The notes under the pieces: generated by a model
The model's database searches: none
What the model saw: only the letters and a program-made list of their open reading frames with translations
Told to the model about the DNA's origin: nothing
NCBI GenBank assembly: GCA_005938025.2
Contig: VCCI02000001.1
Coordinates: 2,232,001-2,296,000, forward strand
DNA length: 64,000 nucleotides
Source: Inquilinus sp. KBS0705
Lineage (GTDB): Bacteria; Bacteroidota; Bacteroidia; Sphingobacteriales; Sphingobacteriaceae
Reading direction: 5' to 3'
Part shown: positions 1-9,726 of the stretch, piece by piece
Layout: every line of letters starts with the position of its first letter
Numbering within the stretch: position 1 is the stretch's first letter
Made by a program: the position numbers and the translations under genes

Positions 1-1420
1 CCTCCGGATAGGAGATATTAAAAGCATTGAGTTCAAAAAGCTCGTTATCACTGTAGCTCAACATTCTCTTTAATGCCGGATTAATCAGTAAAAAGGCGCC
101 ATCGCTGGCTATTGTAGCCATACCAATCGCGGCAAATTCAAAAGTCGCCCTAAACTTTTGCTCAGAATCTGAAAGCAATTGTTGCTGAATACGCTTGTTA
201 AAATATATACTGATGGTATCTGCAACTACATCTATAAGGTTTCTTTCTTCTTTTAAAAACGGCCCTTCATCGTGAATCGGCTTTTCTTTAATATAAACTA
301 CTTCTACCACACCTTCGCGGCCATCTAACAATTTAAATTTAACCTGTTGGCTAAATGGGCTCTTTTGATAATTACTTGTTAAATACACCCGCTCGTTGAA
401 ACAGATTCTTGCGCCGCAATCCTCAGGATATTGCCAGCTAATTGGGAGTATCTCAACAATTTTTTGCAGTGCCTCCTCCATCGACAGCTTATCATCCTGC
501 AATATATTGTTCAACCGGTAAATACATGATAATTCTTTAACCCGCTCACCCAGCTCATGTGTTCTTGTACCTACCAATGCTTCCAGTTTGGTCTTTTCAC
601 TAACCTTAAGATACGCTATAACACCAGCAGATAAACTTATCAGTAAACCCATACCCATCAGTAACTGCAATGCGGTTTTAGGTTCCTTTCCTTCCCTATA
701 ACTAATTGATAATTGCCAATTACCTTCGGGAATGGCCGTAGATACCGTTTCGGAAGAGTTTATATTTCGATCACTGAAAAACAACTCTGTTTTTTTGGTA
801 ACAGGATTAACCTTAGATAATTGAAAGTTATAGCGTACATCCTTAAGTTCGTTTAAAAAACGCTGAATAGTAGTTATACGGGTAATTACGATAACAAAGC
901 CCTGAAAATGCCCACCGTTCCAAACCGGAAGTCTACCGGCAATCGCCATCCCGGTGCCATTATACAATGCATAAGGGCCTGTAAAAAGTATATTTTTATT
1001 GGCAATTGCGAGAAGCGCTTCCTTTTTTATAAAGCTGTCAGTCAGTAGGCTTTTGTTCATCACCATTTGATTTCCCTCTAAGGGATATATCTTTTTTATG
1101 GTGAAGCCCTGGGTAACATATGTAATATCTGCATATTTATTAACCAAAAATAAATCCTTAGCCGCATCATTAAAACGGGTAAAAGCCGGGTCTTCTTTGT
1201 ATAACAGCGACAGTGCCGTGGCCAATGAAATATTAGCATTCAATATTTGCCTGAAATGATCTCTTACTTCTACAACCTTATTTTGTAGCTCCTTGATCCT
1301 AAACTCCTTAAGATACAGGTACCGCTGCCACGTTAATATACCCATCAGCAACAAAACCATTAAAAATACAAGCGTCGGAAACAGTAATTTTGGGTGTTTG
1401 TAAGGGCTAATTATCTTCAT
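1..1420 (-). CDS. CHASE-domain sensor protein, partial (left edge)
   Basis: My own translation of the minus strand is open from the ATG at 1420 to the window edge (about 473 codons, no stop). A first membrane helix lies near residues 14-30, followed by a periplasmic CHASE-type sensor domain at about 40-240 (it contains the typical YPLEGN segment), a second helix at about 250-273, a GAF-like region after a coiled linker, and the beginning of a PAS domain (SEQKFRATFEFAAIG). This is the arrangement of a hybrid or simple membrane sensor histidine kinase that detects a small external ligand and signals to the cytoplasm. The kinase core would lie beyond the left edge, so the output domain (histidine kinase or diguanylate cyclase) is inferred. 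The reading frame is sound across the whole visible part. Confidence 0.8.
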   Translation of the reverse strand, partial: MKIISPYKHPKLLFPTLVFLMVLLLMGILTWQRYLYLKEFRIKELQNKVVEVRDHFRQILNANISLATALSLLYKEDPAFTRFNDAAKDLFLVNKYADITYVTQGFTIKKIYPLEGNQMVMNKSLLTDSFIKKEALLAIANKNILFTGPYALYNGTGMAIAGRLPVWNGGHFQGFVIVITRITTIQRFLNELKDVRYNFQLSKVNPVTKKTELFFSDRNINSSETVSTAIPEGNWQLSISYREGKEPKTALQLLMGMGLLISLSAGVIAYLKVSEKTKLEALVGTRTHELGERVKELSCIYRLNNILQDDKLSMEEALQKIVEILPISWQYPEDCGARICFNERVYLTSNYQKSPFSQQVKFKLLDGREGVVEVVYIKEKPIHDEGPFLKEERNLIDVVADTISIYFNKRIQQQLLSDSEQKFRATFEFAAIGMATIASDGAFLLINPALKRMLSYSDNELFELNAFNISYPE

Positions 1421-1662
1421 GGAAGAGCTAAAAAGAGTACATTGTCAACTAAATTACGATTTAAAATTCGAGTTATTCAGTATCATTACATCTTTCGGCA
1501 TCACATTTATAACTTCAATAGTGCGCGTCGACGAGCTATTTAGACAAAAATATACAGATAATCAGTTTGCACCTTTTCCAGGCACAGACTTTAAAATCAA
1601 CTTTTTACAAGCTATACTAAGCTTTATATTTAGCTGTGATATTTGGTCATATTTTATCTAAA

Positions 1663-2424
1663 TCACTTGAAGGCTGGCCTTGCATTCAATGCCTGTATCA
1701 ATAAACTAAGTGCCAATAAACCATAAATGCCCCCTACTAATAAGGTTATTTTTGTATTTCTGAAAAAATAGTAAGAGAGTAAAGGCAATACTTGTAAAGC
1801 GTGCATGCCAACAAAATGCGCGATACGCGGGTCGCCAAACTTTTTACTCCAGTTTAAGAATGGCAAGCCCGGCCCACCATCAGGGCCGCCAATAGTATGG
1901 CTCATTCTTGCGCCCATAACTGCTCCCTCAAGCGAGAAGATCACAAACAGCATCAAACCTATCCTGATGCTCCATAGATAATAATTTGGCAGCCCTGGAA
2001 AATCATTGTTAAAAAATAAGATGGTTATGTATGCCGTATAAAATGTAACATAGGCAGCTGCCAGTCCCATCAACCGGAATAAAAAAGAATACAGCGGTGT
2101 GCTTACATTATAATGCGACAGTTGCCCGCGACCGGCCTGTAGAGCTATATAAATAAGCTCGAAGCCAAGTAAGATAATCACCGTATAGTTGTATAACCCA
2201 ACGTTAAAATTTGGCAGATAAGCGGTAAACCAGGCCATTGTAAAAGAATATAACGATATTGACAGGGCAAATTTGACTGGTTTAAACCAAGCATCGTTAC
2301 CCATTACCCGGATATTGGTTGTTTGCGATAAGACCAGGAAAATAACGCCTGATAGCAGGCATGCGGAGCCAAAATAGAACAAGGCATCGTTCCTGAATTT
2401 GAGCTGCTCAATAAAATAACTCAT
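1663..2424 (-). CDS. Multi-pass membrane protein, unknown function
   Basis: About 253 residues with roughly seven hydrophobic helices. I chose the ATG at 2424 rather than the longer open frame up to 2529 because the shorter start gives a 4-base ATGA overlap with the stop of the SDR gene and begins just before the first helix (MSYFIEQLKFRNDALFYFGS). Polar residues embedded among the helices (QAGRGQLSHYN, and HFVGMHALQ near the C-terminus) could bind a cofactor or metal, but I do not recognise the family. The translational coupling says it works with the upstream dehydrogenase and falls under the same TetR-type control. The C-terminal helix is followed by a short basic tail. Confidence 0.75.
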   Translation of the reverse strand: MSYFIEQLKFRNDALFYFGSACLLSGVIFLVLSQTTNIRVMGNDAWFKPVKFALSISLYSFTMAWFTAYLPNFNVGLYNYTVIILLGFELIYIALQAGRGQLSHYNVSTPLYSFLFRLMGLAAAYVTFYTAYITILFFNNDFPGLPNYYLWSIRIGLMLFVIFSLEGAVMGARMSHTIGGPDGGPGLPFLNWSKKFGDPRIAHFVGMHALQVLPLLSYYFFRNTKITLLVGGIYGLLALSLLIQALNARPAFK

Positions 2425-3215
2425 AAACTTGATTTTAAAGGTTGAGGGCCTGCTAAATTCATTTTGATCTTCATCAGTATAAAGCTTGGTGTAATGCGCG
2501 GTAATTGGGCGATAAGCCAGTTTTTCCACCCTACCAGTTTGGTTCCTTTGCCATTCATAAATAGCTCGACACCTGCTTTCGCTACTATTTCGGGGCTTGC
2601 TGGCTTATTAGTTTTGTACGCCTTTGTCGACAACATTTCGGATGTATTGAATGGTGTATCCACAGGGCCCGGGCAAAGCGCTGTTACTATAACCCCTTTT
2701 TCTTCCAGTTCGGAAGCTATCGTCTGTGAAAAGGCAAGCACAAAAGCTTTAGTTGCGGAGTATACAGCATAATAAGGAAAATGAAAAAAAGACAAAAGAG
2801 AAGCCACATTCATTATCCGCCCTTCGCCCCGGGCAGCCATATCAGCGCCATATAGCTTAGTCAGCACAACTAACGCGCTAACGTTAAGATTGATCATTTT
2901 TAATTCCTCGTAAAGCGACGTCTCTGTAAAGTCACCGTATATACCCGAACCCGCATTATTGATCAGACCGTTTACCAGCATGCCCCTGTCTTTTACCTCT
3001 TCATAAAGTGAAACTGCCTCACTTACTTCGCTGAGATCTCTTGTTAATATCTCTACGGAAATACCATGTTTTGAAGTAAGTTCTTGTTGTATTTGCAGCA
3101 ATTTTTCGGTACTTCTGGCTACCAGGATAAGGTTTTGATTTTTACCTGCCAGTTGCCAGGCTATTTCGTAACCTATCCCTGTGGATGCGCCGGTAATTAA
3201 AGTGTAAGTTTTCAT
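2421..3215 (-). CDS. Short-chain dehydrogenase/reductase (SDR)
   Basis: A classical SDR of 264 residues, NAD(P)-dependent. The Rossmann motif TGASTGIGYEIA is at residues 8-19, the structural NNAG is near residue 87, and the catalytic YxxxK (YSATK) follows the SLLSF serine. The sequence after it (CPGPVDTPF) is the usual cofactor-binding PG motif. Similar proteins (DltE/YqjQ-like SDRs) act on lipid-like or small carbonyl substrates; the substrate here is unknown. It is the first gene of a two-gene operon with the membrane protein. A perfect 15-base operator palindrome lies 45 bases before its start and matches one in front of the neighbouring TetR gene. Confidence 0.9.
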   Translation of the reverse strand: MKTYTLITGASTGIGYEIAWQLAGKNQNLILVARSTEKLLQIQQELTSKHGISVEILTRDLSEVSEAVSLYEEVKDRGMLVNGLINNAGSGIYGDFTETSLYEELKMINLNVSALVVLTKLYGADMAARGEGRIMNVASLLSFFHFPYYAVYSATKAFVLAFSQTIASELEEKGVIVTALCPGPVDTPFNTSEMLSTKAYKTNKPASPEIVAKAGVELFMNGKGTKLVGWKNWLIAQLPRITPSFILMKIKMNLAGPQPLKSSL

Positions 3216-3259
3216 TTTTGGTTATAAGTTTTATTAAATTATTGAATTATGTTTTATTA

Positions 3260-3274
3260 ATGAACAATGTTCAT
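3260..3274. promoter_or_regulatory. Putative TetR operator, SDR promoter
   Basis: Perfect inverted repeat ATGAACA-A-TGTTCAT, containing TGAAC-N3-GTTCA, between the SDR and TetR genes. The same TGAAC-N3-GTTCA core recurs at 3930-3942 before the TetR gene, so this is very probably the binding site of that regulator. Confidence 0.6.
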
Positions 3275-3290
3275 ATCTTAAGCAAATTTT

Positions 3291-3908
3291 TTATTTTGGA
3301 TTTAGCATTAATATAAACTCTTGGTAAGCATCCATCACAGCATGCTCAGGATTCATGAGGTTAACCGCTTTCACACGATTGCTTAAATGCAAAGCGCACA
3401 TCCCGTGTACTGCACTCCAAATGGCAAATGTTAGCGGTTCGGCCTTATGGCCTTTGAAATAACCTGCGTCCAGGCACTGTTCAACTGTATTATATAAAAG
3501 TCCAAAAGTACCCTTACCCTCATTCCATTCATCATCCTTTTCCGCTTGTAAATAGGCCATTGGGGCTTTTACTGTAAACATAAGGTCATACATATCCGGG
3601 TTTTTAAGCGCGAAATCTATATATATCCTCCCCATTGCTTTCAAACGCTCCATGGGTTCGGCAACAGCGGCCAATACCCGCATTTCGCCTCCTAATTGTA
3701 TAAAGCCTTGGGTATGCAGGTCATGCAGAATGGCGTTTTTATCCTTATAGTAAACATACACTGTACCTACACTATAACTCACCGCATCGGCAATATTACG
3801 TATCGTGGTCTGTTCGATTCCTTTTTCCAAAAAGAGTTTCTTTGCGCTGTCAAGGATCAGCGCTTTAAGGTTCTCTTTGTCTTTTGCTTTACGTTCTGCT
3901 ATGGTCAT
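3291..3908 (-). CDS. TetR/AcrR family transcriptional regulator
   Basis: About 205 residues from the ATG at 3908 (MTIAERKAKDKENLK). A longer open frame reaches 3962, but its extra 18 codons would run over the operator-like palindrome at 3930-3942, so the shorter start is preferred. The N-terminal helix-turn-helix is typical of TetR: ILDSAKKLFLEKGIEQTTIRNIADAV then SVGTVYVYYKDKNAIL. The C-terminal part is an all-helical ligand-binding domain resembling the TetR_C_13/WHG type. By position and shared operator it represses the SDR/membrane-protein operon and its own gene, probably responding to a fatty or aromatic compound (inferred from the family only). Confidence 0.9.
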   Translation of the reverse strand: MTIAERKAKDKENLKALILDSAKKLFLEKGIEQTTIRNIADAVSYSVGTVYVYYKDKNAILHDLHTQGFIQLGGEMRVLAAVAEPMERLKAMGRIYIDFALKNPDMYDLMFTVKAPMAYLQAEKDDEWNEGKGTFGLLYNTVEQCLDAGYFKGHKAEPLTFAIWSAVHGMCALHLSNRVKAVNLMNPEHAVMDAYQEFILMLNPK

Positions 3909-3929
3909 GTTTAATACTTGCAAACTTAA

Positions 3930-3942
3930 TGAACTATGTTCA
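3930..3942. promoter_or_regulatory. Putative TetR operator, autoregulatory
   Basis: TGAAC-TAT-GTTCA, the same inverted repeat core as at 3260-3274, placed 22 bases before the chosen TetR start codon. Its position suggests autorepression. Confidence 0.55.
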
Positions 3943-4078
3943 ATAATAAAACAACTTGTCAAAGTTTATTTTTATCATTTGACTAAGCCACAACCTATAT
4001 GAGAGTGCAGATTGAATCGTAGCACATTTTATCATCTGAATTAGCTTTTTATAAACACTACTCACCGGAAGTTTAAAC

Positions 4079-4108
4079 AAAAAAGCCCCTTTTTCAAGAG
4101 GCTTTTTT
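4079..4108. terminator. Bidirectional intrinsic terminator
   Basis: Stem AAAAAAGCC / GGCTTTTTT with extra pairing inside, A-rich on one side and T-rich on the other. It lies just past the stop of the 824-residue exported protein gene on the minus strand. Confidence 0.8.
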
Positions 4109-4121
4109 GTTTAATGCGTTG

Positions 4122-6596
4122 CTACTGCCGCTTCGTAACAATTACAGCCGGTGCAGTACGTGATTTTTTATTAGTGAAGATAGCATGATCCCTTGGGCCG
4201 AATTGAGATTTAGAAGCACTTGATGATTCTTCGATCTTATGAGGTGACTCTACACCATTTACCGACTCGTAAGATTCACTTTTCTTTTTCCTCTCGTACG
4301 TACTTGCCGAACCGAAGTTATAAGTAAGTCCTACGGCGGCAAACAAGTTTCCCTTTGCTGTATTAGATATAATTTTACCTATGCTGTTGTCATTAGGGAT
4401 ACTGTATAAATTATACAAACCTAAAGTTGCTTTTAACTGAAAGGCAGATTTTTGAACACCAAAATGCAGTGCCGCAAAATTGCTTGATGCATAAGAGGCT
4501 TTTGCATCACCATTAAGGATCATTTGTGTTGCTATATCTTTATCAAATACACCATTGGGGTGAGAGCGGGCATGATCGCGGTTCCATTCTTTACTGCCAA
4601 TTTGCATTCCTGTATTTTGCGTATGGGTAATATCATGATACCACTCGTTGTTTGTTTCGCCTGCAAACTCTGCATCTAAAGTAACATTGATGCCCCTGCC
4701 CTGTTCAAAATTGCCAAAGCCAAAGTTTATAACATGGGCCAGTAACGAATAGCGGTAATAGGTCATGGCCTCCGAAAGATCAAAATACCTGGTGTAGGGG
4801 TCGTCATTACTGCGTGTTGACATAATAGTAGCATCCTCACTCAATAATATTGGCCCTATATTTAACCCAATGTGCGAGCCCCATGTGATATAATTGTTTT
4901 TGAACTGCGGTACCGGGCCAAATTTACCCGGCGTAGTACTATTATCATAACCTACACTACGTGTTCCCGTTCCTGCTATTATTCCAAATTCGGGGAAAAT
5001 TGTTGGCTTAACACCTTTTTCAACGATCTTTTTTATGTTGGAAAAGTATAGGTCCGATTCCAGCCTGAATTCAATACCATTTTGAGTTACGCGTGAACCT
5101 TTTTGGCCTATCGGTTCGCCGCCGATAAAATCGGGAACGAAATCAAGCGCGTCATTGGCAGCCCTGTATTCGGTATGGCGTTTGCTTAATTTAATTCGTG
5201 GATTAAACAGCACAGTGTTTTTAGTTTCCTGTACGTCCAGCGTTTCATATTTATTAATAATGCTTGAACCAACCTGTTGAAGCGTTATAAAGGCCGATGT
5301 ACTGTCTTTTACCGGGGCAACAGGTGATGCTACAGCTACAAGTAACAGATCGGCACCGCTCATATTTTGAGTTTTATCCGCTCCAAATCCCAGCGATTTA
5401 AATTTTTCTGCACCGTGATAGGTTAATTCACCTAAACGTTTGGGCGTAAAATCATTTTGTTGCCTTGCAGGTACAAAACCTGTTCCGCTTAATACCCGCC
5501 TGGTTAACTTTACCGCATCGCGTTCGCCGTAATGTAATGCTGCCAGCATAAATAGTTCCATGGCTTTTGCACCTGCATTATTCATTACATCGTTAGGGCT
5601 TATAACCCCACTTTCGGTAACTAAAGCAGGGCCTAAATTTCCGGGTACGTTGGCGTCAAAAAAAGTACTGTTTTTTAAGGCATTCATAAAAATGCTTTTG
5701 TTGCCTTTTTTCAGGTCGGCGGTTAAATCGGCCATCAGTTGTTTGCTTTGCGGGTGGCGGTTAATATCACCTTCCTGCAGGCTCATTAATTCGTAAAGCG
5801 CGCGTTTGTAATTTTCATTTGCATTCTCTTTTGAAATTCTATCATTAGGGAAGGTGCGGTTACGGAAACCTGCAACCGCCGCTTTTTCTGCCAAACGCGG
5901 GTTATTTGTTTTTGCAGTTTCTAACCGCAGCATAGTCTCAAGTGTTATCGGCTCACCATTAAAATCAATAAATGCAAGTTTAGGCGATTCGCGCATTTCG
6001 CGCGTGGCGGATGTAATGGTAATGGTATTTTCCAGCTTTGTACCATAGTCCCTGGCAAGGTAGGCCTGGTATACATTTTCTTGCCATTGTTGCTTATCGC
6101 CAGTAATGGTTGCAGGTTTGGCTGCTATTATAGCTCTTAGGTTTTTCAATTCCAGCGGGTTCTCGCTGGTCGTTAAATTTTGCTGAGACTCGGTTTTAAA
6201 GCCTATAAATTGCCCTTTAGGGAGAGATTCATTAATAAGCCCGAAAAGCACGATCACATCGCTGATACCTTTATCTGCCACATACTCCAGGTCGCTTTTT
6301 TCAAACAGCTGGTCTAATGCTATGCCTGCTTTGGTGTCGTATTTACTGGTATCTTTCAGTATCTCGGCGGCTTTTACGGCGGCGCCCTTTAAGCGCGAAT
6401 CAACATTTAAGGTTTGAGTCGCTTTTTGATACGTGGTGAGCGACTCGTTGGCCGAACGCTTTTTTATCACTGTATCCTGGGGCGCTTTATAAGCCGGCGA
6501 GGTTTGCGCGTTGCTAACATTTGTAAAAACGCAGCCGGCAATTGCTACTACAATACAAACCACATACTTAACAGCTTTAGTTATTAATGTTTTCAT
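4122..6596 (-). CDS. Large exported protein of unknown function
   Basis: 824 residues with a clear signal peptide (hydrophobic segment at residues 10-28, cleavage after SNAQ). I recognise no enzyme family. The N-terminal half (about 30-450) is soluble and helix-rich. The C-terminal part (about 470-780) has alternating aromatic and glycine-rich segments (GSHIGLNIGPILL, NLFAAVGLTYNFGS) that look like strands of an outer-membrane beta barrel, followed by a polar Ser/Lys-rich tail of about 45 residues. A periplasmic domain fused to an outer-membrane barrel is a plausible reading but unproven. The gene is monocistronic: its own terminator follows and about 340 bases of non-coding DNA precede it. 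Confidence 0.75.
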   Translation of the reverse strand: MKTLITKAVKYVVCIVVAIAGCVFTNVSNAQTSPAYKAPQDTVIKKRSANESLTTYQKATQTLNVDSRLKGAAVKAAEILKDTSKYDTKAGIALDQLFEKSDLEYVADKGISDVIVLFGLINESLPKGQFIGFKTESQQNLTTSENPLELKNLRAIIAAKPATITGDKQQWQENVYQAYLARDYGTKLENTITITSATREMRESPKLAFIDFNGEPITLETMLRLETAKTNNPRLAEKAAVAGFRNRTFPNDRISKENANENYKRALYELMSLQEGDINRHPQSKQLMADLTADLKKGNKSIFMNALKNSTFFDANVPGNLGPALVTESGVISPNDVMNNAGAKAMELFMLAALHYGERDAVKLTRRVLSGTGFVPARQQNDFTPKRLGELTYHGAEKFKSLGFGADKTQNMSGADLLLVAVASPVAPVKDSTSAFITLQQVGSSIINKYETLDVQETKNTVLFNPRIKLSKRHTEYRAANDALDFVPDFIGGEPIGQKGSRVTQNGIEFRLESDLYFSNIKKIVEKGVKPTIFPEFGIIAGTGTRSVGYDNSTTPGKFGPVPQFKNNYITWGSHIGLNIGPILLSEDATIMSTRSNDDPYTRYFDLSEAMTYYRYSLLAHVINFGFGNFEQGRGINVTLDAEFAGETNNEWYHDITHTQNTGMQIGSKEWNRDHARSHPNGVFDKDIATQMILNGDAKASYASSNFAALHFGVQKSAFQLKATLGLYNLYSIPNDNSIGKIISNTAKGNLFAAVGLTYNFGSASTYERKKKSESYESVNGVESPHKIEESSSASKSQFGPRDHAIFTNKKSRTAPAVIVTKRQ

Positions 6597-6938
6597 AATT
6601 GATAATATTATGAAGTAAACATAACTACAAGCAATTAACTGTTGGACTGCTTATGTGCAGTTGCCCCTATTATGTAAAAATACTTCACACTTTTACACAC
6701 GAAAAGAGCGTTGACCTGCTGATTCACATGTCTTTCGGAATAAAAAAATATTTTTTTTGGGGATATATATCTTTGATGCAACAGTAATAACCAAATAATA
6801 TGCTTTATATATCAATCCAAATTCGGGCTGATAACTGTAGCCATGTTGTGTAATCGATTAATAAAAAAAGCCCCTTAAAAAAAGAGGCTTTTTAGAAGAT
6901 TTAAGTTCATAGAACAACGCATTAAAGCGTCATTAATA
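6597..6938. other. Intergenic region with one terminator
   Basis: 342 bases between two minus-strand genes. It holds the terminator at 6865-6893 and an A/T-rich stretch near 6741-6775 that includes TATCTTTG, a -7-like box on the plus strand with no gene behind it. I see no ORF or RNA gene in it. Confidence 0.6.
6865..6893 (-). terminator. Intrinsic terminator of the TPR kinase gene
   Basis: Arms AAAAAGCCCCTT / AAGAGGCTTTTT pair 11 of 12 around an A-rich loop. It lies about 45 bases after the kinase stop codon. Confidence 0.8.
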
Positions 6939-9503
6939 TTATGCTGGTAGCAATATCTTAAACTCAGTATACTCTCCCTCCTGGCTAACAATTGTTATCT
7001 GGCCATTATGTGCTTTTACTACGATGTCGTAACTTATAGATAGCCCCAGGCCCGTGCCTTCGCCGGTAGGTTTTGTTGTAAAAAATGGCTGTAATATTTT
7101 CTCCTTTATAACATCGGGTATGCCAACGCCATTATCCTTTACACAAACTTCAACCCATCCGTTTTTGGCATGGGTGCTTACTTCTACCGTTGGCTTGTAA
7201 CCGGGTCCGGCTGTTTTTTGCTTTTGCTCTACCGCATAAAAAGCGTTATTATAAAGGTTTAGCAATACCCGCCCAATATCCTGCTGTGCAATACTTGGCT
7301 TGGGCAGCTCGGTTTCAAAATTGGTCACCATTTCGGCATTAAAGTTTTTGTCTTTAGCCCGCAGGCCATGGTACGAAAGCTTTAAAAATTCATCGGCTAA
7401 AATATTAATGTTGGTTGGCTGCTTTTCGCCGGTACTTTTGCGGCTGTGTTGCAGCATGCCTTTTACAATAAAGTCGGCACGCTTGCCGTGATGTGTGATT
7501 TTTTCGAGGTTTTGTTCCAGGCTAATGGCAAGCTCAATGGCCTCGGCAGTATTGCCGCTTTGCAGCATATCTTTCAACTCGGCCGTAAGTTCGGTACTCA
7601 CCTCCGAAAAATTATTTACAAAATTAAGCGGGTTTTGTATCTCGTGGGCTATACCGGCAGTAAGCTCGCCTAATGAGGCCATCTTCTCCGACTGTATCAA
7701 TTGGCTTTGGGTTGCCCTTAGCTCGTCTACCGTTTCGGCAAGGCGGTCACGCTGTGTGGTTATCTCTTCCCTTTGCTCGCCAAGTTCTTTATTAGCCGTG
7801 GTGATTATCAGGTTGGCATCAGACAGCAGCCTGTTAGATTTTCGCTGATTGTAATAGTTAAGCCCTATAAAGCCCGCTAAAAGCAACAGTATAACAAGCC
7901 CTGCCATAAAATAATAGCTTTGATACTGCTTTGATCGTATTTCGGCCTTTTGCAGTTGTACTGTTGTTTGTGCCAGCGCCTGGTCTTTTTGCGAAACCTT
8001 TAATTGCTGCATGTTTGCCTTGCGCCTGTTTTGCTCGGCTTGCAAACTCACCTGCGATTTTAAATAATTTAACCGCTCAATATCCTTTTGTTTATTAGCA
8101 AGGGTTAATTGCTGGGCATTCAACATTAGGGCCTGCCGCCTTTGGGTGGCCAGTAAGCTTTGCTGTTTTAATTTTTCGTTGGTAAGGGTTTGGGCATATT
8201 TTAATGAGTCTTCCTTTTTACCAAAATCATATTGCGATTCTTTTCGGGATGCCGTCTGTTGAAATTCATCTATTTTTAAACTATCGCGCGCAGCTATATA
8301 TTGTTTATAGCTATTATAAGCTTCGGCGGGTTTATTCATACGCTCATAGGCAATACTCATATCCCGGTAATTATCACTTTTTAAACTCAAGTCTTTGCTC
8401 TTGGCCGATAGTAAAAAATAGTTAATAGCCTGCTGGTATTTATCAGCTGGTTTTACGCCAAACCTTTGCAATAAGGTATCAGGGGCGTCCCTAAGCACAC
8501 AGCCCATGGTATTATAATAGCTTTGCCTGTTTGCTTCGTCCCCGGGTATTTCAAGGCACTCTTTAATAAGGGGATAGGCCTTGGCGTAATTACCTTGTTC
8601 AAAACTAGACCAGGCTATGTTGTTTTTTGCAAGTGCTATATTTGCGGGTATCTTTAACTCATTTGCAGTTGCCAACGAGCCTTCGAAATACAGCATGGCA
8701 TTCTTAAAATCCTTTAAATTGTCATATAATATCCCAATTTGTGTTTGCATGGTTAAAATGAAAGACTTTGAGTCGCCCTTCCCAAAATATTTCCACGCCT
8801 CTAATGTATAATAAAGTGCTTTTTTGTATTCCTGTAATCTACTATACATGCCGCTTAAAAAATAATTCCCTTGAGCCTTTGTTTCAGGGTTATTACTTTT
8901 ATCGGCTAATTTTTTTGCTTTCAGGTAGTAATCAATTGCGCTTTCAAAATTATTTTGGCGAGCATATATGCCTGCTATACGATTCAAAATATTTAACATA
9001 AAAGGCGAATCATTTTTCTCTGTTAAATACTTGAGGCTTTCTGTATAAGCTGCAAGGGCCTTTTGTGGCTCGCGCAACCCCTGGTAGGCTAAGCCAAAGC
9101 CGAAATTCAAAAGTCCTATACTAGCTCTATCATTAATGCGGGTGGCCAAAAGTAACCCGCTGTTGCAATGATCAATAGCACTATTATAATCGTTGGTTGT
9201 AATTGATATACGCGCAAACAAAATTTCCGCCTTCATCCGCCCCTTGTCCCACTTTATTTTTTCGGCCAGTGCAAGTGTTTTTTGCGCGTAACTTTTAGCT
9301 TCAGCATAATTGTCGTTATTGTTTTGGTTTACATAAACACTACCTAACTCGTTAAGCAGATTTACCCTGGTGGTATCTACAGTTGTTTTAGCCAGTTTTT
9401 CCAGCAGGGAGTCGGCCATGTGCTGGATATTGTTTTGTGCCATTACAAAGCCGGGGAGGCACAATAGCACCAATACCAATGCTTTTTTTAATTGGGTTTG
9501 CAT
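6939..9503 (-). CDS. TPR-containing sensor histidine kinase
   Basis: 854 residues. A signal peptide (cleavage after VMAQ) leads to a periplasmic array of tetratricopeptide repeats at about 30-430, then a coiled coil at about 430-530, one membrane helix near 535-555, a second coiled coil, and the kinase core. The phosphoacceptor is His620 in the H-box [12 protein letters not shown]; the N-box ([11 protein letters not shown]) is near 750, the G1 box DNGVGIP near 790 and GEGTGLGLS near 815. It would autophosphorylate on ATP in response to a protein or peptide contact in the periplasm. No response regulator gene is adjacent, so its partner lies elsewhere. This TPR-kinase layout is common in Bacteroidota. 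Confidence 0.92.
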   Translation of the reverse strand: MQTQLKKALVLVLLCLPGFVMAQNNIQHMADSLLEKLAKTTVDTTRVNLLNELGSVYVNQNNNDNYAEAKSYAQKTLALAEKIKWDKGRMKAEILFARISITTNDYNSAIDHCNSGLLLATRINDRASIGLLNFGFGLAYQGLREPQKALAAYTESLKYLTEKNDSPFMLNILNRIAGIYARQNNFESAIDYYLKAKKLADKSNNPETKAQGNYFLSGMYSRLQEYKKALYYTLEAWKYFGKGDSKSFILTMQTQIGILYDNLKDFKNAMLYFEGSLATANELKIPANIALAKNNIAWSSFEQGNYAKAYPLIKECLEIPGDEANRQSYYNTMGCVLRDAPDTLLQRFGVKPADKYQQAINYFLLSAKSKDLSLKSDNYRDMSIAYERMNKPAEAYNSYKQYIAARDSLKIDEFQQTASRKESQYDFGKKEDSLKYAQTLTNEKLKQQSLLATQRRQALMLNAQQLTLANKQKDIERLNYLKSQVSLQAEQNRRKANMQQLKVSQKDQALAQTTVQLQKAEIRSKQYQSYYFMAGLVILLLLAGFIGLNYYNQRKSNRLLSDANLIITTANKELGEQREEITTQRDRLAETVDELRATQSQLIQSEKMASLGELTAGIAHEIQNPLNFVNNFSEVSTELTAELKDMLQSGNTAEAIELAISLEQNLEKITHHGKRADFIVKGMLQHSRKSTGEKQPTNINILADEFLKLSYHGLRAKDKNFNAEMVTNFETELPKPSIAQQDIGRVLLNLYNNAFYAVEQKQKTAGPGYKPTVEVSTHAKNGWVEVCVKDNGVGIPDVIKEKILQPFFTTKPTGEGTGLGLSISYDIVVKAHNGQITIVSQEGEYTEFKILLPA

Positions 9504-9726
9504 CTAATTTAAATTGATAAGGAGGTTGTAGGTGTTAAATAATAGTATTTAACGGCATTAAGGTAAAAAAAAATGGGCAGACAAACAATTATATCCTGTA
9601 AATGTGGCACTTAGCCCCTGTAGCAAACCAGTATATAAAAGCAGGAATAAGGCATTATTTTATTTTTTTGAAAGCATTACGATGTATATATTAAACATTT
9701 TACGATTGGCGATAGTTAATTTACTA

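Noticed and set aside
1419..1661. 80-codon plus-strand open frame in the gap upstream of the left-edge sensor gene
   Set aside because: It begins inside the start codon of the sensor gene, has no domain, unusual composition, and fills an AT-rich promoter region.
6741..6775. TATCTTTG box on the plus strand, considered as a promoter
   Set aside because: No gene follows on the plus strand and no -33 element is found at normal spacing.
9604..9726. Longer N-terminus for the GH13 protein
   Set aside because: The extra 41 residues precede a perfect lipoprotein signal peptide starting at 9727, so the upstream part is almost surely untranslated.
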